DNA from: Acidulodesulfobacterium_A sp049965795
Lineage (GTDB): Bacteria; SZUA-79; Acidulodesulfobacterales; Acidulodesulfobacteraceae
Length of the DNA: 48,051 nt
Assembly: GCA_049965795.1 (NCBI GenBank)
Contig: JBMFVW010000012.1
Span: 1 to 48,051, forward strand
Direction: 5' to 3'
Below, one piece after another: positions 23,473 through 31,759 of the stretch; the stretch's first letter is position 1, and the number at the start of each line of letters is the position of its first letter. The position numbers and the translations under genes were made by a program. The notes beneath the pieces were generated by a model. That model did no database searches. It was not told the origin of the DNA and worked only from the letters and a program-made list of their open reading frames with translations.

Positions 23473-25029
23473 ATGTCTTTAAAATTACGAAACCATGAGA
23501 TAATTAAAAATTTATCCGTAGTTTCGTTTTTTACTTTGATAAGCAGAATTCTTGGTTTGTTTAGAGACGTTTGCATAGCATATTTTTTCGGTGCGGGAAT
23601 TACGACAGATGCTTTTTTCGTTGCATTCAGGATACCTAATCTGTTCAGAAGGCTTTTCGGAGAAGGAGGAATATCAGCCTCTTTTATTCCCGTCTATTCG
23701 GAAAGTATAATCAAAAAAGGCGGGAACGATTCGCAAGACCTTTTTCAAACTGTTTTTGCCATACTTTTTTTTATCCTTTTATTCCTTTCAATTGTAGGAT
23801 TTTTATTTTCGTTTGTTTTTGTTGTCGTTACAGCGCCGGGCTTTTTGGGCAAGGCTTTCGAGTTGAATCTTGCGGTTATTTTGACAAAAATAATGTTTCC
23901 CTATATATTTTTAATAGGGCTTACCGCATTTTTATCCGGAGTTTTAAACGTTCACGGTTCTTACGCGCCGGGAGCGATATATCCCATAATATTAAATATA
24001 GCGCTTATATTATCGGCGGTTTTCTTTAGGCAGTTTTTTCATCCTGCTATTTTTGCGCTTGCCGCCGGCGTTATGATAGGCGGCGCTATTCAGCTTTTAT
24101 CCCAGATTTATTATATTAAAAAAAAGAAAATTCGTCTCGGTTTCAAGTTTGATTTTAAAAGTGCGGACGTAAAGACCGTTTTTAAACTTCTGACCCCGTC
24201 GCTTTTAGGTATGGCGGTAATTCAGCTTAATCTGGTTTTCGATACGCTTCTTGCTTCATTTCTTCCTTCGGGCAGTATATCCTATCTATATTACGGCGAC
24301 AGGCTTTATCAGTTTCCTATAGGCGTTTTCGCGATAGCTATGCAGACGGCTATTTTTCCTACGCTTTCCGCTTCATTTGCAAAAAATAACATAAAAGAAG
24401 TGGACGGAGCTTTTAACTTTGCATCGTCTCTTATGTTTTTTATAATAATACCGTCGAGCATAGGACTTATACTTTTAAGAAGCCCGCTCGTAAAATTAAT
24501 ATATATGCACGGACTGTTTAATTCCGCAGATGCTCAAAAAACGGCGGGAGTCCTCCTGTTTTTCATAATCGGTTTGTGGGCGTCGGCGCTTTTAAAAACG
24601 GTGGTTCCCGTTTTTTATTCTATGAAAGATACCAAAACGCCGGTTAATGCGGCGATAATTTCATTGTTCATAAATATTGTATTTGCGGTTTTTCTTATGC
24701 GTATTATGGGAGTGTACGGACTTGCACTGGCTTCCAGCATTTCTTTAATCTTTAATTATCTGTTTCTTTTGAGAAAACTGCATCGCAAGAAAAGTATAGG
24801 CTTAGGAATAACTTTTTTTAAATCTTTATTGAAAACGTTAGCGGCAAGTTTAGTTATGGGGGCAGCCGTCGAATTTACAATATCGGCTTTAAACAAAATG
24901 CATTACGGTCCGTTGCCGGTAGTTTTAATTTCTATAACCGCAGGATTAATTATCTATTTTGCCGCCTCTTTAATTTTTAAGAACGATTCCGCAGATATAT
25001 TAAAAAACGTAATCGCTAAAAAACATTAA
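23473..25029 (+). CDS. murJ: lipid II flippase MurJ
   Basis: A 518-residue inner-membrane protein of the MOP superfamily with about 14 predicted helices. It moves undecaprenyl-linked peptidoglycan precursor across the membrane. Family hallmarks are the start SVVSFFTLISRILGLFRDV, the loop FFGAGITTDAFFVAFRIPNLFRRLFGEGG with its conserved arginines, and the GDRLYQFPIGVFAIAMQTA motif. No ribosome binding site is obvious at the ATG. It is the last plus-strand gene before the convergent L,D-transpeptidase; only 5 bp separate the two stops and no hairpin terminator is seen. Confidence 0.96.
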   Translation: MSLKLRNHEIIKNLSVVSFFTLISRILGLFRDVCIAYFFGAGITTDAFFVAFRIPNLFRRLFGEGGISASFIPVYSESIIKKGGNDSQDLFQTVFAILFFILLFLSIVGFLFSFVFVVVTAPGFLGKAFELNLAVILTKIMFPYIFLIGLTAFLSGVLNVHGSYAPGAIYPIILNIALILSAVFFRQFFHPAIFALAAGVMIGGAIQLLSQIYYIKKKKIRLGFKFDFKSADVKTVFKLLTPSLLGMAVIQLNLVFDTLLASFLPSGSISYLYYGDRLYQFPIGVFAIAMQTAIFPTLSASFAKNNIKEVDGAFNFASSLMFFIIIPSSIGLILLRSPLVKLIYMHGLFNSADAQKTAGVLLFFIIGLWASALLKTVVPVFYSMKDTKTPVNAAIISLFINIVFAVFLMRIMGVYGLALASSISLIFNYLFLLRKLHRKKSIGLGITFFKSLLKTLAASLVMGAAVEFTISALNKMHYGPLPVVLISITAGLIIYFAASLIFKNDSADILKNVIAKKH

Positions 25030-25034
25030 TTTTT

Positions 25035-26162
25035 CTATTTTTTATTTTTCTTATTATTGATTTTTTCGACAGGCTGTTTTGTCCGTGCAGTTCTATTAGT
25101 TTTATTGACAGCGTTAACCTTAGCGACGTTACTATTTTTTTTACTTATGGTAGAACCGGTGACGGTTACTATAGTTCCGTAGCCTATCTGCTTATATAGA
25201 AGGAGGGCGTCTTGCTCGGAAAGCTCGACGCATCCGGCCGATTGCGGAAAACCGTAATATTTACGGTACATATAGTGAAGAGCCACGCTTTTATGAAAAT
25301 AGTCTATATATTTTATTCCCGAATCGGAATAATGAACAAGCATTACCGGATGTCCGTCCAAACACTCTATGTTTTTAAAGTGTTTTGATTTTTTTAAAGA
25401 TGCATAAAGTTTTTTCGTAATAGGCGTCGGAAAAAGTCCCGTCATAGTAGTGTCCGGAAGCCTTAAAAAAACATACCATGTGCCGTTGGGCGTTAATCCT
25501 AATATGCCCGTATTCACGGGAAAAGAAAAAATTATCCTGCCGTTTTCATATAGCTCGGCTTTTTCGTTATTTTTCGACTGCTTTACTAATACCCAGTCCC
25601 AAGGCTGTTTGTTGAATTGATTTTTTTCTGCACTTTGTTCGAGTTCATATAGCAGTTTGTTGTTTATTTCAGGTTCGTCGTAATCTCCGTCTTTAATTCT
25701 CCCCGATTCGTAAAGATATTTTGCAATTGCGCCTATAATCAAAGGATTCTGTTCGTTCCAGCCGTAAGAATAGGCAATTTTTTTAAGATTTTCCGGCATT
25801 GGGAAAGAAAATTTATATTTGCCGTCGTAGGACAAAGAAATAGGGAGATATTTTAAGTATCGCAAATATTTTACCGTGCAAAGAAAGACGTTAAGATTTT
25901 TGCAATTAAGAGGTTTAGTTAAATCCGGCACATAAACTTTTTTTATTATTGTTTTTATCTGCTCTTTTTTTTTCGACGGTTTGGTAGTTGCAGATGCAGG
26001 CTTTATACCCATAATTTGGTTAAAACCCGCATTTTTTATTTCATCTCGCGTTGCCGAAACTGATAACGGGAAAAAGAAAAATTTAACCAAAAAATATAAA
26101 CCTGCGATTAAAACCGCAATCGATGCCGTTAATAACAATATATGATTTTTGTTCAGTTTCAT
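25035..26162 (-). CDS. L,D-transpeptidase (YkuD family), membrane anchored, atypical
   Basis: A 375-residue protein with one N-terminal membrane anchor (about 8-31) and a periplasmic body. The YkuD catalytic domain lies at about 205-335. TPNGTWYVFLR (224-234) resembles the TPxGxF motif, and the catalytic region has H296 and GFPQSAGCVEL with the nucleophile C311. The usual SHGC is SAGC here, so one conserved histidine is replaced. Residues 85-200 are unassigned. The C-terminal tail (340-375) is rich in Lys, Asn and Thr. Such enzymes make 3-3 cross-links in peptidoglycan or attach proteins to it. It is convergent with murJ, a peptidoglycan gene, and divergent from the phoH operon. Confidence 0.8.
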   Translation of the reverse strand: MKLNKNHILLLTASIAVLIAGLYFLVKFFFFPLSVSATRDEIKNAGFNQIMGIKPASATTKPSKKKEQIKTIIKKVYVPDLTKPLNCKNLNVFLCTVKYLRYLKYLPISLSYDGKYKFSFPMPENLKKIAYSYGWNEQNPLIIGAIAKYLYESGRIKDGDYDEPEINNKLLYELEQSAEKNQFNKQPWDWVLVKQSKNNEKAELYENGRIIFSFPVNTGILGLTPNGTWYVFLRLPDTTMTGLFPTPITKKLYASLKKSKHFKNIECLDGHPVMLVHYSDSGIKYIDYFHKSVALHYMYRKYYGFPQSAGCVELSEQDALLLYKQIGYGTIVTVTGSTISKKNSNVAKVNAVNKTNRTARTKQPVEKINNKKNKK

Positions 26163-26204
26163 CTATCTCTTTTTCTATCGGTAATTTCGGGATATATTAG
26201 ATTT

Positions 26205-26232
26205 TTGACTTTTTTAACAATAATGTTATAAT
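26205..26232 (+). promoter_or_regulatory. near-consensus sigma-70 promoter of the phoH operon
   Basis: TTGACT (26205-26210) and a perfect TATAAT (26227-26232) are 16 bp apart in the divergent gap between the L,D-transpeptidase and phoH. Initiation near 26239 would give a leader of about 100 nt before the TTG start at 26339. Confidence 0.68.
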
Positions 26233-26264
26233 CTAAAGAAACGGATATTTTTTTAAGTCATTAT

Positions 26265-26298
26265 AATTATACAATATAATATATAATATTGTATAATT
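26265..26298 (+). promoter_or_regulatory. A/U-rich hairpin in the phoH leader
   Basis: Perfect 13-bp inverted arms, AATTATACAATAT (26265-26277) and its complement (26286-26298), with an 8-nt loop. It lies between the promoter and the GAGG at 26317-26320. A weak A/U stem in a 5' leader could be temperature sensitive. It has no T-run of terminator type directly after, although the whole area is T-rich. Confidence 0.45.
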
Positions 26299-26338
26299 TT
26301 TTATATATATTTTTAAGAGGTAATTAAAAAAACAAAAT

Positions 26339-27349
26339 TTGCGCAGAGACGATAAACGCATAAAGACCGAAAGCGGTTCTTTTGCTTCGGCAAAGCATGA
26401 AAAGAACGATACCGAGAAGATAGAACTTGAAAATATAGAGCTTTTTAATAAATTTTCAAATCCTTCCTCCGGTATTAAGAGTCTTATAGAATCAGAATTC
26501 GACGTAGATATGTCCGTCAGGGGCAATACGGTCATCGTTAAAGGATTAAAAAAGAATATACGTACCGCCGTTTTTTTTATAAAGGATTTGCTGAACCTGT
26601 TTAAAACAAACCAAACCGTAACCGATGCGGATTTAAAAAGACTGGCAAAATTAAAAATGGACAGTCCGGAAATTAACGTTGCCGCCCACTTATTTCCGTC
26701 TATTCTTGTAACCCCGAGAAAGAAAAACATTACGCCGAGGACTCCAAACCAGAAAAAATACACGGATGCAATTTTTAAAAACGACGTTGTTATCGGTATA
26801 GGTCCTGCAGGAACCGGAAAAACTTATCTCGCGATGGCTTGCGCTATATCTTTATTTCAGAATAAAGTTTTCGACAGGATAATTTTGACGCGCCCTGCAG
26901 TGGAGGCGGGAGAAAAATTAGGTTTTCTGCCAGGAGATATAGCGCAAAAGATAAATCCTTATCTGCGTCCGCTATACGATGCCCTTTATGAAATGACGGA
27001 GTTTGAAAAAGCAATGAGGCTTATAGAAACCGATGTTATCGAGATTGCCCCAATAGCATTTATGAGAGGAAGGACTCTAAATAACTCGTTTATAATACTC
27101 GATGAAGCGCAAAATGCCACCAACGAACAGATGAAAATGATGCTTACCAGAATAGGTTCGGGATCCAAGATAGTAGTAAACGGCGATATTACTCAGACGG
27201 ACTTACCTTCCGATAAGAATTCCGGACTTATAAAAGCAAGCAAGATTTTGAAAAATATCGACGGCATAGAAGTGGTGAATTTCGACGAGACTGATGTCCT
27301 GCGCCATAAATTAGTACGTGACATAATAAAAGCATATGAAAAAAACTAA
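26339..27349 (+). CDS. phoH: PhoH-like ATPase (YbeZ type)
   Basis: A 336-residue RNA-associated P-loop ATPase that in other bacteria works with the endonuclease YbeY in ribosome and RNA metabolism. An N-terminal KH-like region (about 35-75, LFNKFSNPSSGIKSLIE...VRGNTVIVKG) precedes the helicase-like core. The core has Walker A GPAGTGKTYLAM, ILTRPAVEAGEKLGFLPGD, Walker B IILDEAQNATNEQM and NGDITQTDLP. The start is TTG: the frame has a stop just upstream and no nearby ATG. The only SD-like GAGG is 18 nt away, so translation may be weak or structured. It overlaps the following pgpH-like gene by 14 bp, and ybeY is the next gene. Confidence 0.93.
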   Translation: MRRDDKRIKTESGSFASAKHEKNDTEKIELENIELFNKFSNPSSGIKSLIESEFDVDMSVRGNTVIVKGLKKNIRTAVFFIKDLLNLFKTNQTVTDADLKRLAKLKMDSPEINVAAHLFPSILVTPRKKNITPRTPNQKKYTDAIFKNDVVIGIGPAGTGKTYLAMACAISLFQNKVFDRIILTRPAVEAGEKLGFLPGDIAQKINPYLRPLYDALYEMTEFEKAMRLIETDVIEIAPIAFMRGRTLNNSFIILDEAQNATNEQMKMMLTRIGSGSKIVVNGDITQTDLPSDKNSGLIKASKILKNIDGIEVVNFDETDVLRHKLVRDIIKAYEKN

Positions 27350-29654
27350 ATTTTTAGAATTTTTAAAAAATAATTCACTTGAAATCAAAAACCGTTATTC
27401 CGCCATTTTAATAATTCTTTTGATATCTTCGGTATTATTGACTTTTCTGCTTTATAACGGTCTGGAATTTATAAAAAATAAGTATAAAGCCGGAGAAATA
27501 GCTACAAAAACCGTAATAGCAAAAAGAAATTTCAGATACGTTAATACTAAAGCGACCAATGCAATTTTAAAAAATAAAATAGCCCAAAGTCCGGATGTTT
27601 ATCTTTATTATCCCGAAATTAAAACAAATTTAACAAGGAAAATAAAAAAAGCTTTTTCCGTGGCAAGAACATATAAGGATGAGCATAAGCCTAATGAAGA
27701 AAATCAAAATATTGCGGAAAATATATTCGAGTCTAAATTGGGAGTAAAATTAAACAAAAACGTTCTCGATGAATTTTATCATTTAAATTACAACAAAAAC
27801 ATAGAAAATTATATTTTAAAAATAGTTGCAAGCGTTTATAAAACGGGAGTTCTCTCCAAACCGCCGTCGTCCGGCAAAAACATAGAAATAAAAAACACTG
27901 TAACTAATGCTAAGAAAATAATAAACTATCCCCAAATTTTTTTCACTTCTAAAAAGATAAAAAGTTTTGCTTATTATTATACCGTAAAATATTTAAATTT
28001 CCTGCCCGATTATATGCGTATAGATATCTACGATATTTCCTACAGCATTATAAAACCCGACATTGTCTATTCGAAATATCTTACGCTGAAAAAAATAGAA
28101 ATAGTTAAAAAAGCAAATAAGCCTATTCTCATAAGCGTTAGCAAGGGCACGCTTTTGATTAAAGCTGGAGAGCTTATAACAAAGTCGAAAGCTCTTGAAT
28201 TAAATACGTACGATTCCAGATTTAAATTAAAAAATAATATACCGTCTTTGATTGGATTATTTTTAGTAATAACTATGCTTTTGTCGCTGTCCTATATTTT
28301 TCCCTATAGATATATAAAAAAAATCAGAACTACCTTGGATTTTAAAAATATACTTTTTGTCATTACGATTTTATTGTTTTCCATATTGTTGATAAAAGCC
28401 GGAATTATATTTTCTAACGCGCTTTCTTTATATTTTCCTTTTATCGACAAGAATGACTTGTATTATCTGATTCCTTTTGCTTTTGGACCAATGCTGGTAA
28501 GGATAATTTTAAATTCGGAAATCTCGGTCGTTTATATAGCTCTTTTTTCTATATTGACGTCGATAATTTTTAAAAACTCTATTTTTTTTATGGTATATAC
28601 GTTTGCCGGAAGTTTTATCGCCTCTTACGAAGTTTTCGACTTTTCTTCGTGGGGAAGATTAATCAGGGCAGGTGTTATTACCGGATTGATAAATGTGGTA
28701 ATGGTATCGGCTTTTGCGTTAATAGGGTTTAATCTTATAAACGTTCAAACCCTTTATACCGTCGTTTCGGCATTTTTATCCGGCGTAATTTCTTCGGTTA
28801 TGGTTATAGGACTTATTCCCATATTAGAAAGTCTTTTCGGTTTTACGACAGATTTTAAACTGCTTGAACTTTCAAGCGCCGGCAACCCTTTGCTCAGACA
28901 GTTTTCTATAACTGCTCCAGGCACCTATCAGCATTCGATAATGACTTCCACCCTTGCGGAATCAGCCGCGACTGCCGTAGGAGCAAATCCTCTTCTGGCA
29001 AGAGTCGCCAGCCTTTATCACGATATAGGAAAAATAACCAAGCCTAACTATTTCATAGAAAATATAGTAAATTCCGAAAATCCGCACGATAAACTTTCTC
29101 CGACCATGAGCAGTTTGATTATAGCTTCGCACGTAAAAGACGGACAGGAACTTGCAAAAAAATATAAACTAGGAAATAAGATAGAAAGCATAATAGCCGA
29201 ACATCACGGTACTTCTATGATAGGATCTTTTTACGAAAAAGCTTATAACGAAAACAAAGGCGGCCATATTTCAAGCGACGCTTTCAGATATGCCGGCAGA
29301 AAACCGCAGACCAAAGAAGCCGGAATAATTATGCTTGCAGATTCCGTCGAGGCAATATCAAGGTCTATGTCGAATATATCGCCGTCGAGGCTTGAACAGA
29401 TGGTCAGAAAAACCATAAATAGAATCTATAACGACGGACAGCTTGACGAATGTGAATTGACGCTGAAAGATCTTCATATTATAGGCGATGCTTTCGTAAA
29501 AGTTTTGAATTCCGTTTTTCATCAAAGAATTCCATATATAGAGAGACAGACCGGAGGCGCCGATAAAAGTGAATCAGGCAAAATCGATAATAAATATAAC
29601 GGATATCCAGAGAAAATCGAAAATAAATCAAAGGTTAGTCCGCTATATCGTTAA
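27336..29654 (+). CDS. 7TM-HD family cyclic di-AMP phosphodiesterase, PgpH-like
   Basis: A 772-residue membrane protein with the PgpH/7TMR-HD layout. It has one N-terminal helix (about 20-42), a large extracytoplasmic domain (about 45-295), a block of about seven helices (about 300-500) and a cytoplasmic HD domain (about 525-720). The HD domain shows TAPGTYQHSIM, ARVASLYHDIGKITKPNYF and IIAEHHGTSM, so the metal-binding histidines and aspartate are intact. Relatives hydrolyse cyclic di-AMP; whether this organism makes that nucleotide cannot be seen here. It overlaps phoH at the start and ybeY by 86 bp at the end, so the three are tightly coupled. Confidence 0.9.
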   Translation: MKKTKFLEFLKNNSLEIKNRYSAILIILLISSVLLTFLLYNGLEFIKNKYKAGEIATKTVIAKRNFRYVNTKATNAILKNKIAQSPDVYLYYPEIKTNLTRKIKKAFSVARTYKDEHKPNEENQNIAENIFESKLGVKLNKNVLDEFYHLNYNKNIENYILKIVASVYKTGVLSKPPSSGKNIEIKNTVTNAKKIINYPQIFFTSKKIKSFAYYYTVKYLNFLPDYMRIDIYDISYSIIKPDIVYSKYLTLKKIEIVKKANKPILISVSKGTLLIKAGELITKSKALELNTYDSRFKLKNNIPSLIGLFLVITMLLSLSYIFPYRYIKKIRTTLDFKNILFVITILLFSILLIKAGIIFSNALSLYFPFIDKNDLYYLIPFAFGPMLVRIILNSEISVVYIALFSILTSIIFKNSIFFMVYTFAGSFIASYEVFDFSSWGRLIRAGVITGLINVVMVSAFALIGFNLINVQTLYTVVSAFLSGVISSVMVIGLIPILESLFGFTTDFKLLELSSAGNPLLRQFSITAPGTYQHSIMTSTLAESAATAVGANPLLARVASLYHDIGKITKPNYFIENIVNSENPHDKLSPTMSSLIIASHVKDGQELAKKYKLGNKIESIIAEHHGTSMIGSFYEKAYNENKGGHISSDAFRYAGRKPQTKEAGIIMLADSVEAISRSMSNISPSRLEQMVRKTINRIYNDGQLDECELTLKDLHIIGDAFVKVLNSVFHQRIPYIERQTGGADKSESGKIDNKYNGYPEKIENKSKVSPLYR

Positions 29655-30135
29655 AAATTCCTTAAACAAACTTTATTGCGGTTCTTATGAAATAAATATA
29701 ATTTTTTGTTCCGAAAATTATATTAAAAAGTTGAATAAAACCTATAGAAATCAGAATAAAGCTACCGACGTACTTTCGTTTGAAATTAAAGAATGGGTAA
29801 AAGGCGTTTATCATATCGGTGAAATATATATATCGCCTTCCGTTGCGCAAAAAAATTACCTCAAAAACCGCGAGTTTTGGGAAAAATTCGAGTGGATATC
29901 ACGAAACGCCGATAATTACGGACATAAAGACGACGGTAAAGAAAACCCTGCGCTATATTATTACCTAAAAGGTTTTCGCAGGGAGATCGCCCTGCTTATC
30001 ATACACGGAATTCTTCATCTTTTTGGATATGTTCACGACGAAGAACACGAACTTAATTTAGACGACGAAAATTACGATAAAGATATGAAAGATATGCAGA
30101 ATTTTTTATATAAAGAGCTAAGCGGGGAGCTGTAA
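29569..30135 (+). CDS. ybeY: endoribonuclease YbeY, with insertion
   Basis: Zinc endoribonuclease for 16S rRNA 3'-end maturation and ribosome quality control. The 188 residues contain NKTYRNQNKATDVLSFE and the zinc site HGILHLFGYVH (146-156), with all three histidines. Two deviations: the normally conserved Asp of GYDH is Val155, and about 35 extra residues (about 100-134) sit between the IYISPSVAQ strand and the metal helix. The start is GTG at 29569, 86 bp inside the preceding gene. GGAGG at 29552-29556 and family alignment (the first strand is IINITDIQRK) support it. It lies between the PgpH-like gene and the DgkA-PAP2 gene. Confidence 0.92.
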   Translation: MNQAKSIINITDIQRKSKINQRLVRYIVKNSLNKLYCGSYEINIIFCSENYIKKLNKTYRNQNKATDVLSFEIKEWVKGVYHIGEIYISPSVAQKNYLKNREFWEKFEWISRNADNYGHKDDGKENPALYYYLKGFRREIALLIIHGILHLFGYVHDEEHELNLDDENYDKDMKDMQNFLYKELSGEL

Positions 30136-30139
30136 TTAT

Positions 30140-30847
30140 ATGAAAAAAACGCCGCAGAGCCGCTTGGAATCTTTTAACGCCGCTATAGAAGGCATTATTT
30201 TAGCCACCAAGACCGAGAAAAATATGAAAATACATTTTTCCGTAGCTCTTGCCGCTATATTGCTTGCTCTTTTTTTAAAAGTATCGAAAATAGATATTTT
30301 ATTCGTTCTTGTTTCCGTTTTTTTTGTTTTGTTTGCGGAAACTCTTAATACTTCCATAGAATATCTTGCCGATTTTATATCAAAAGAACATTCCGAAGAA
30401 ATTGCCGCCGTTAAAAATTTAGCCGCCGGTGCTGTTCTTTTATCTGCTTTCGGTTCATTCGTCGTCGGATACATAATTTTTTCAAAATACCTTTATTATC
30501 TGATATACTATACGATAAATATGATTAAAACCGAAGGTTCGGATATATCCGTAATAATTATATCGATTGTTTTCGTCGGAATTATAATAATAAAAGCAAT
30601 GTTCAATAAAGGCACTCCTTTAAGGGGAGGTTTTCCGAGCGGACATGCCGCCATAGCCTTTTCGATATGGCTTATAGTATCTTTTTTGACTTTAAATCCC
30701 GTAGTATCTTTGCTTACGTTTATTCTTGCGCTAACGATAGCTCTTTCCAGAATAAGCAGCGGTATTCACACAAAAATAGAGGTTTTAACAGGAAGCATTA
30801 TAGGAATTTTAATTACCGCACTTATATTCAAGCTGTTTTACTTTTAA
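30140..30847 (+). CDS. DgkA-type diacylglycerol/undecaprenol kinase fused to a PAP2 phosphatase
   Basis: One 235-residue membrane protein with two enzyme halves. Residues 1-120 are a three-helix DgkA kinase with FAETLNTSIEYLADFI (65-80) and VKNLAAGAVLL (91-101). Residues 135-235 are a PAP2/PgpB-type lipid phosphatase with KGTPLRG (157-163), PSGH (166-169) and SRISSGIHTKIE (203-214). The last acidic residue of the PAP2 motif is Glu214 rather than Asp. The halves would have opposite chemistry, phosphorylating a lipid alcohol and removing lipid phosphates, for example in undecaprenol or phosphatidate recycling. It starts 4 bp after ybeY. A hairpin repeat follows its stop. Confidence 0.9.
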   Translation: MKKTPQSRLESFNAAIEGIILATKTEKNMKIHFSVALAAILLALFLKVSKIDILFVLVSVFFVLFAETLNTSIEYLADFISKEHSEEIAAVKNLAAGAVLLSAFGSFVVGYIIFSKYLYYLIYYTINMIKTEGSDISVIIISIVFVGIIIIKAMFNKGTPLRGGFPSGHAAIAFSIWLIVSFLTLNPVVSLLTFILALTIALSRISSGIHTKIEVLTGSIIGILITALIFKLFYF

Positions 30848-30852
30848 ATACG

Positions 30853-30874
30853 GGGACAGAATTCAATTCTGCCC
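30853..30874. repeat. REP-like palindrome (family 1) after the DgkA-PAP2 gene
   Basis: Arms GGGACAGAATT (30853-30863) and AATTCTGCCC (30865-30874) around one C, with one bulged A. It lies 5 bp after the stop of the DgkA-PAP2 gene and 37 bp before mazG, within a 64-bp gap. Confidence 0.78.
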
Positions 30875-30911
30875 TTTCACAACTTAAATAAATATTTAAC
30901 GAGGGAAAATA

Positions 30912-31757
30912 ATGACTGCAAAAGAACGACAAAAAACCGATAAACTTGACGAACTTATAGAAATAGTTAAAAAATTAAGGTCTGAAGGAGGCTGTCCATG
31001 GGACAGGAAACAGACAGAAGAAACTTTAAAACCCTATATCATAGAAGAAGCTTACGAAGTAGCCGAAGCTATAGGTTCAGGCGATAAAATCGAAATAATG
31101 GAAGAACTCGGCGACCTTCTTCTTCAAGTCGTTTTTTTATCGGACATTTATGCCGATAAAAAAGAGTTTTCTATAGACGATGTTATAGAAACGGTAAATA
31201 AAAAACTTATAAGAAGGCACCCTCATGTTTTCGACGAAAATTTTTCTTTAAAAGAAGGCGAATGTCTTGAAGACGTTATACTTAGAAACTGGGAAAGGAT
31301 TAAAGGGGAAGAAAAGAAGGAAAAATCGAAAAATAAGCCGGACGTTCCTAAGAAACCGTCTGTATATATTTCGGAATCTATGCCGTCTCTGCACAGGGCA
31401 TATATGGTTCAGGAAAAAGCTAAAAGGCAGGGTTTAGATTTTGCCGGCGCCGAGGGGGCTTTAAAAAAAGTATATGAAGAGATAGAGGAATTTAAAGAAG
31501 AACTGCGTAAAAGCGGCAATGCAGGTAAAGATGAAAATAAAAATAAAATAACCGAGGAATACGGCGATATATTATTTTCGCTCGTAAATCTCGGAAGACT
31601 TTTAGATATTCATCCCTGCTCGGCTTTAAACAAATCTACGGATAAATTTATAAAAAGATTCGGATATATGGAAGAGAAAACTGCAAAACCGTTGTCGCAA
31701 TTAGATGCCGAAAGCTTAGACGAATTATGGGAATCTTCTAAAAAAAAGGAGACTTAA
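30912..31757 (+). CDS. mazG: nucleoside triphosphate pyrophosphohydrolase MazG
   Basis: Cytoplasmic house-cleaning enzyme that hydrolyses NTPs or damaged dNTPs to monophosphate and pyrophosphate. The 281 residues have two MazG repeats. The first starts with SEGGCPWDRKQTEETLKPYI and carries EELGDLLLQVVFLSDI. The second carries EEYGDILFSLVNLGRLLDIH followed by ALNKSTDKFIKRF. The E-x-x-E/E-x-x-D metal-binding helices are intact in both. GAGGG precedes the ATG. It is 2 bp from lnt and thus co-transcribed with it. Confidence 0.96.
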   Translation: MTAKERQKTDKLDELIEIVKKLRSEGGCPWDRKQTEETLKPYIIEEAYEVAEAIGSGDKIEIMEELGDLLLQVVFLSDIYADKKEFSIDDVIETVNKKLIRRHPHVFDENFSLKEGECLEDVILRNWERIKGEEKKEKSKNKPDVPKKPSVYISESMPSLHRAYMVQEKAKRQGLDFAGAEGALKKVYEEIEEFKEELRKSGNAGKDENKNKITEEYGDILFSLVNLGRLLDIHPCSALNKSTDKFIKRFGYMEEKTAKPLSQLDAESLDELWESSKKKET

Positions 31758-31759
31758 TA

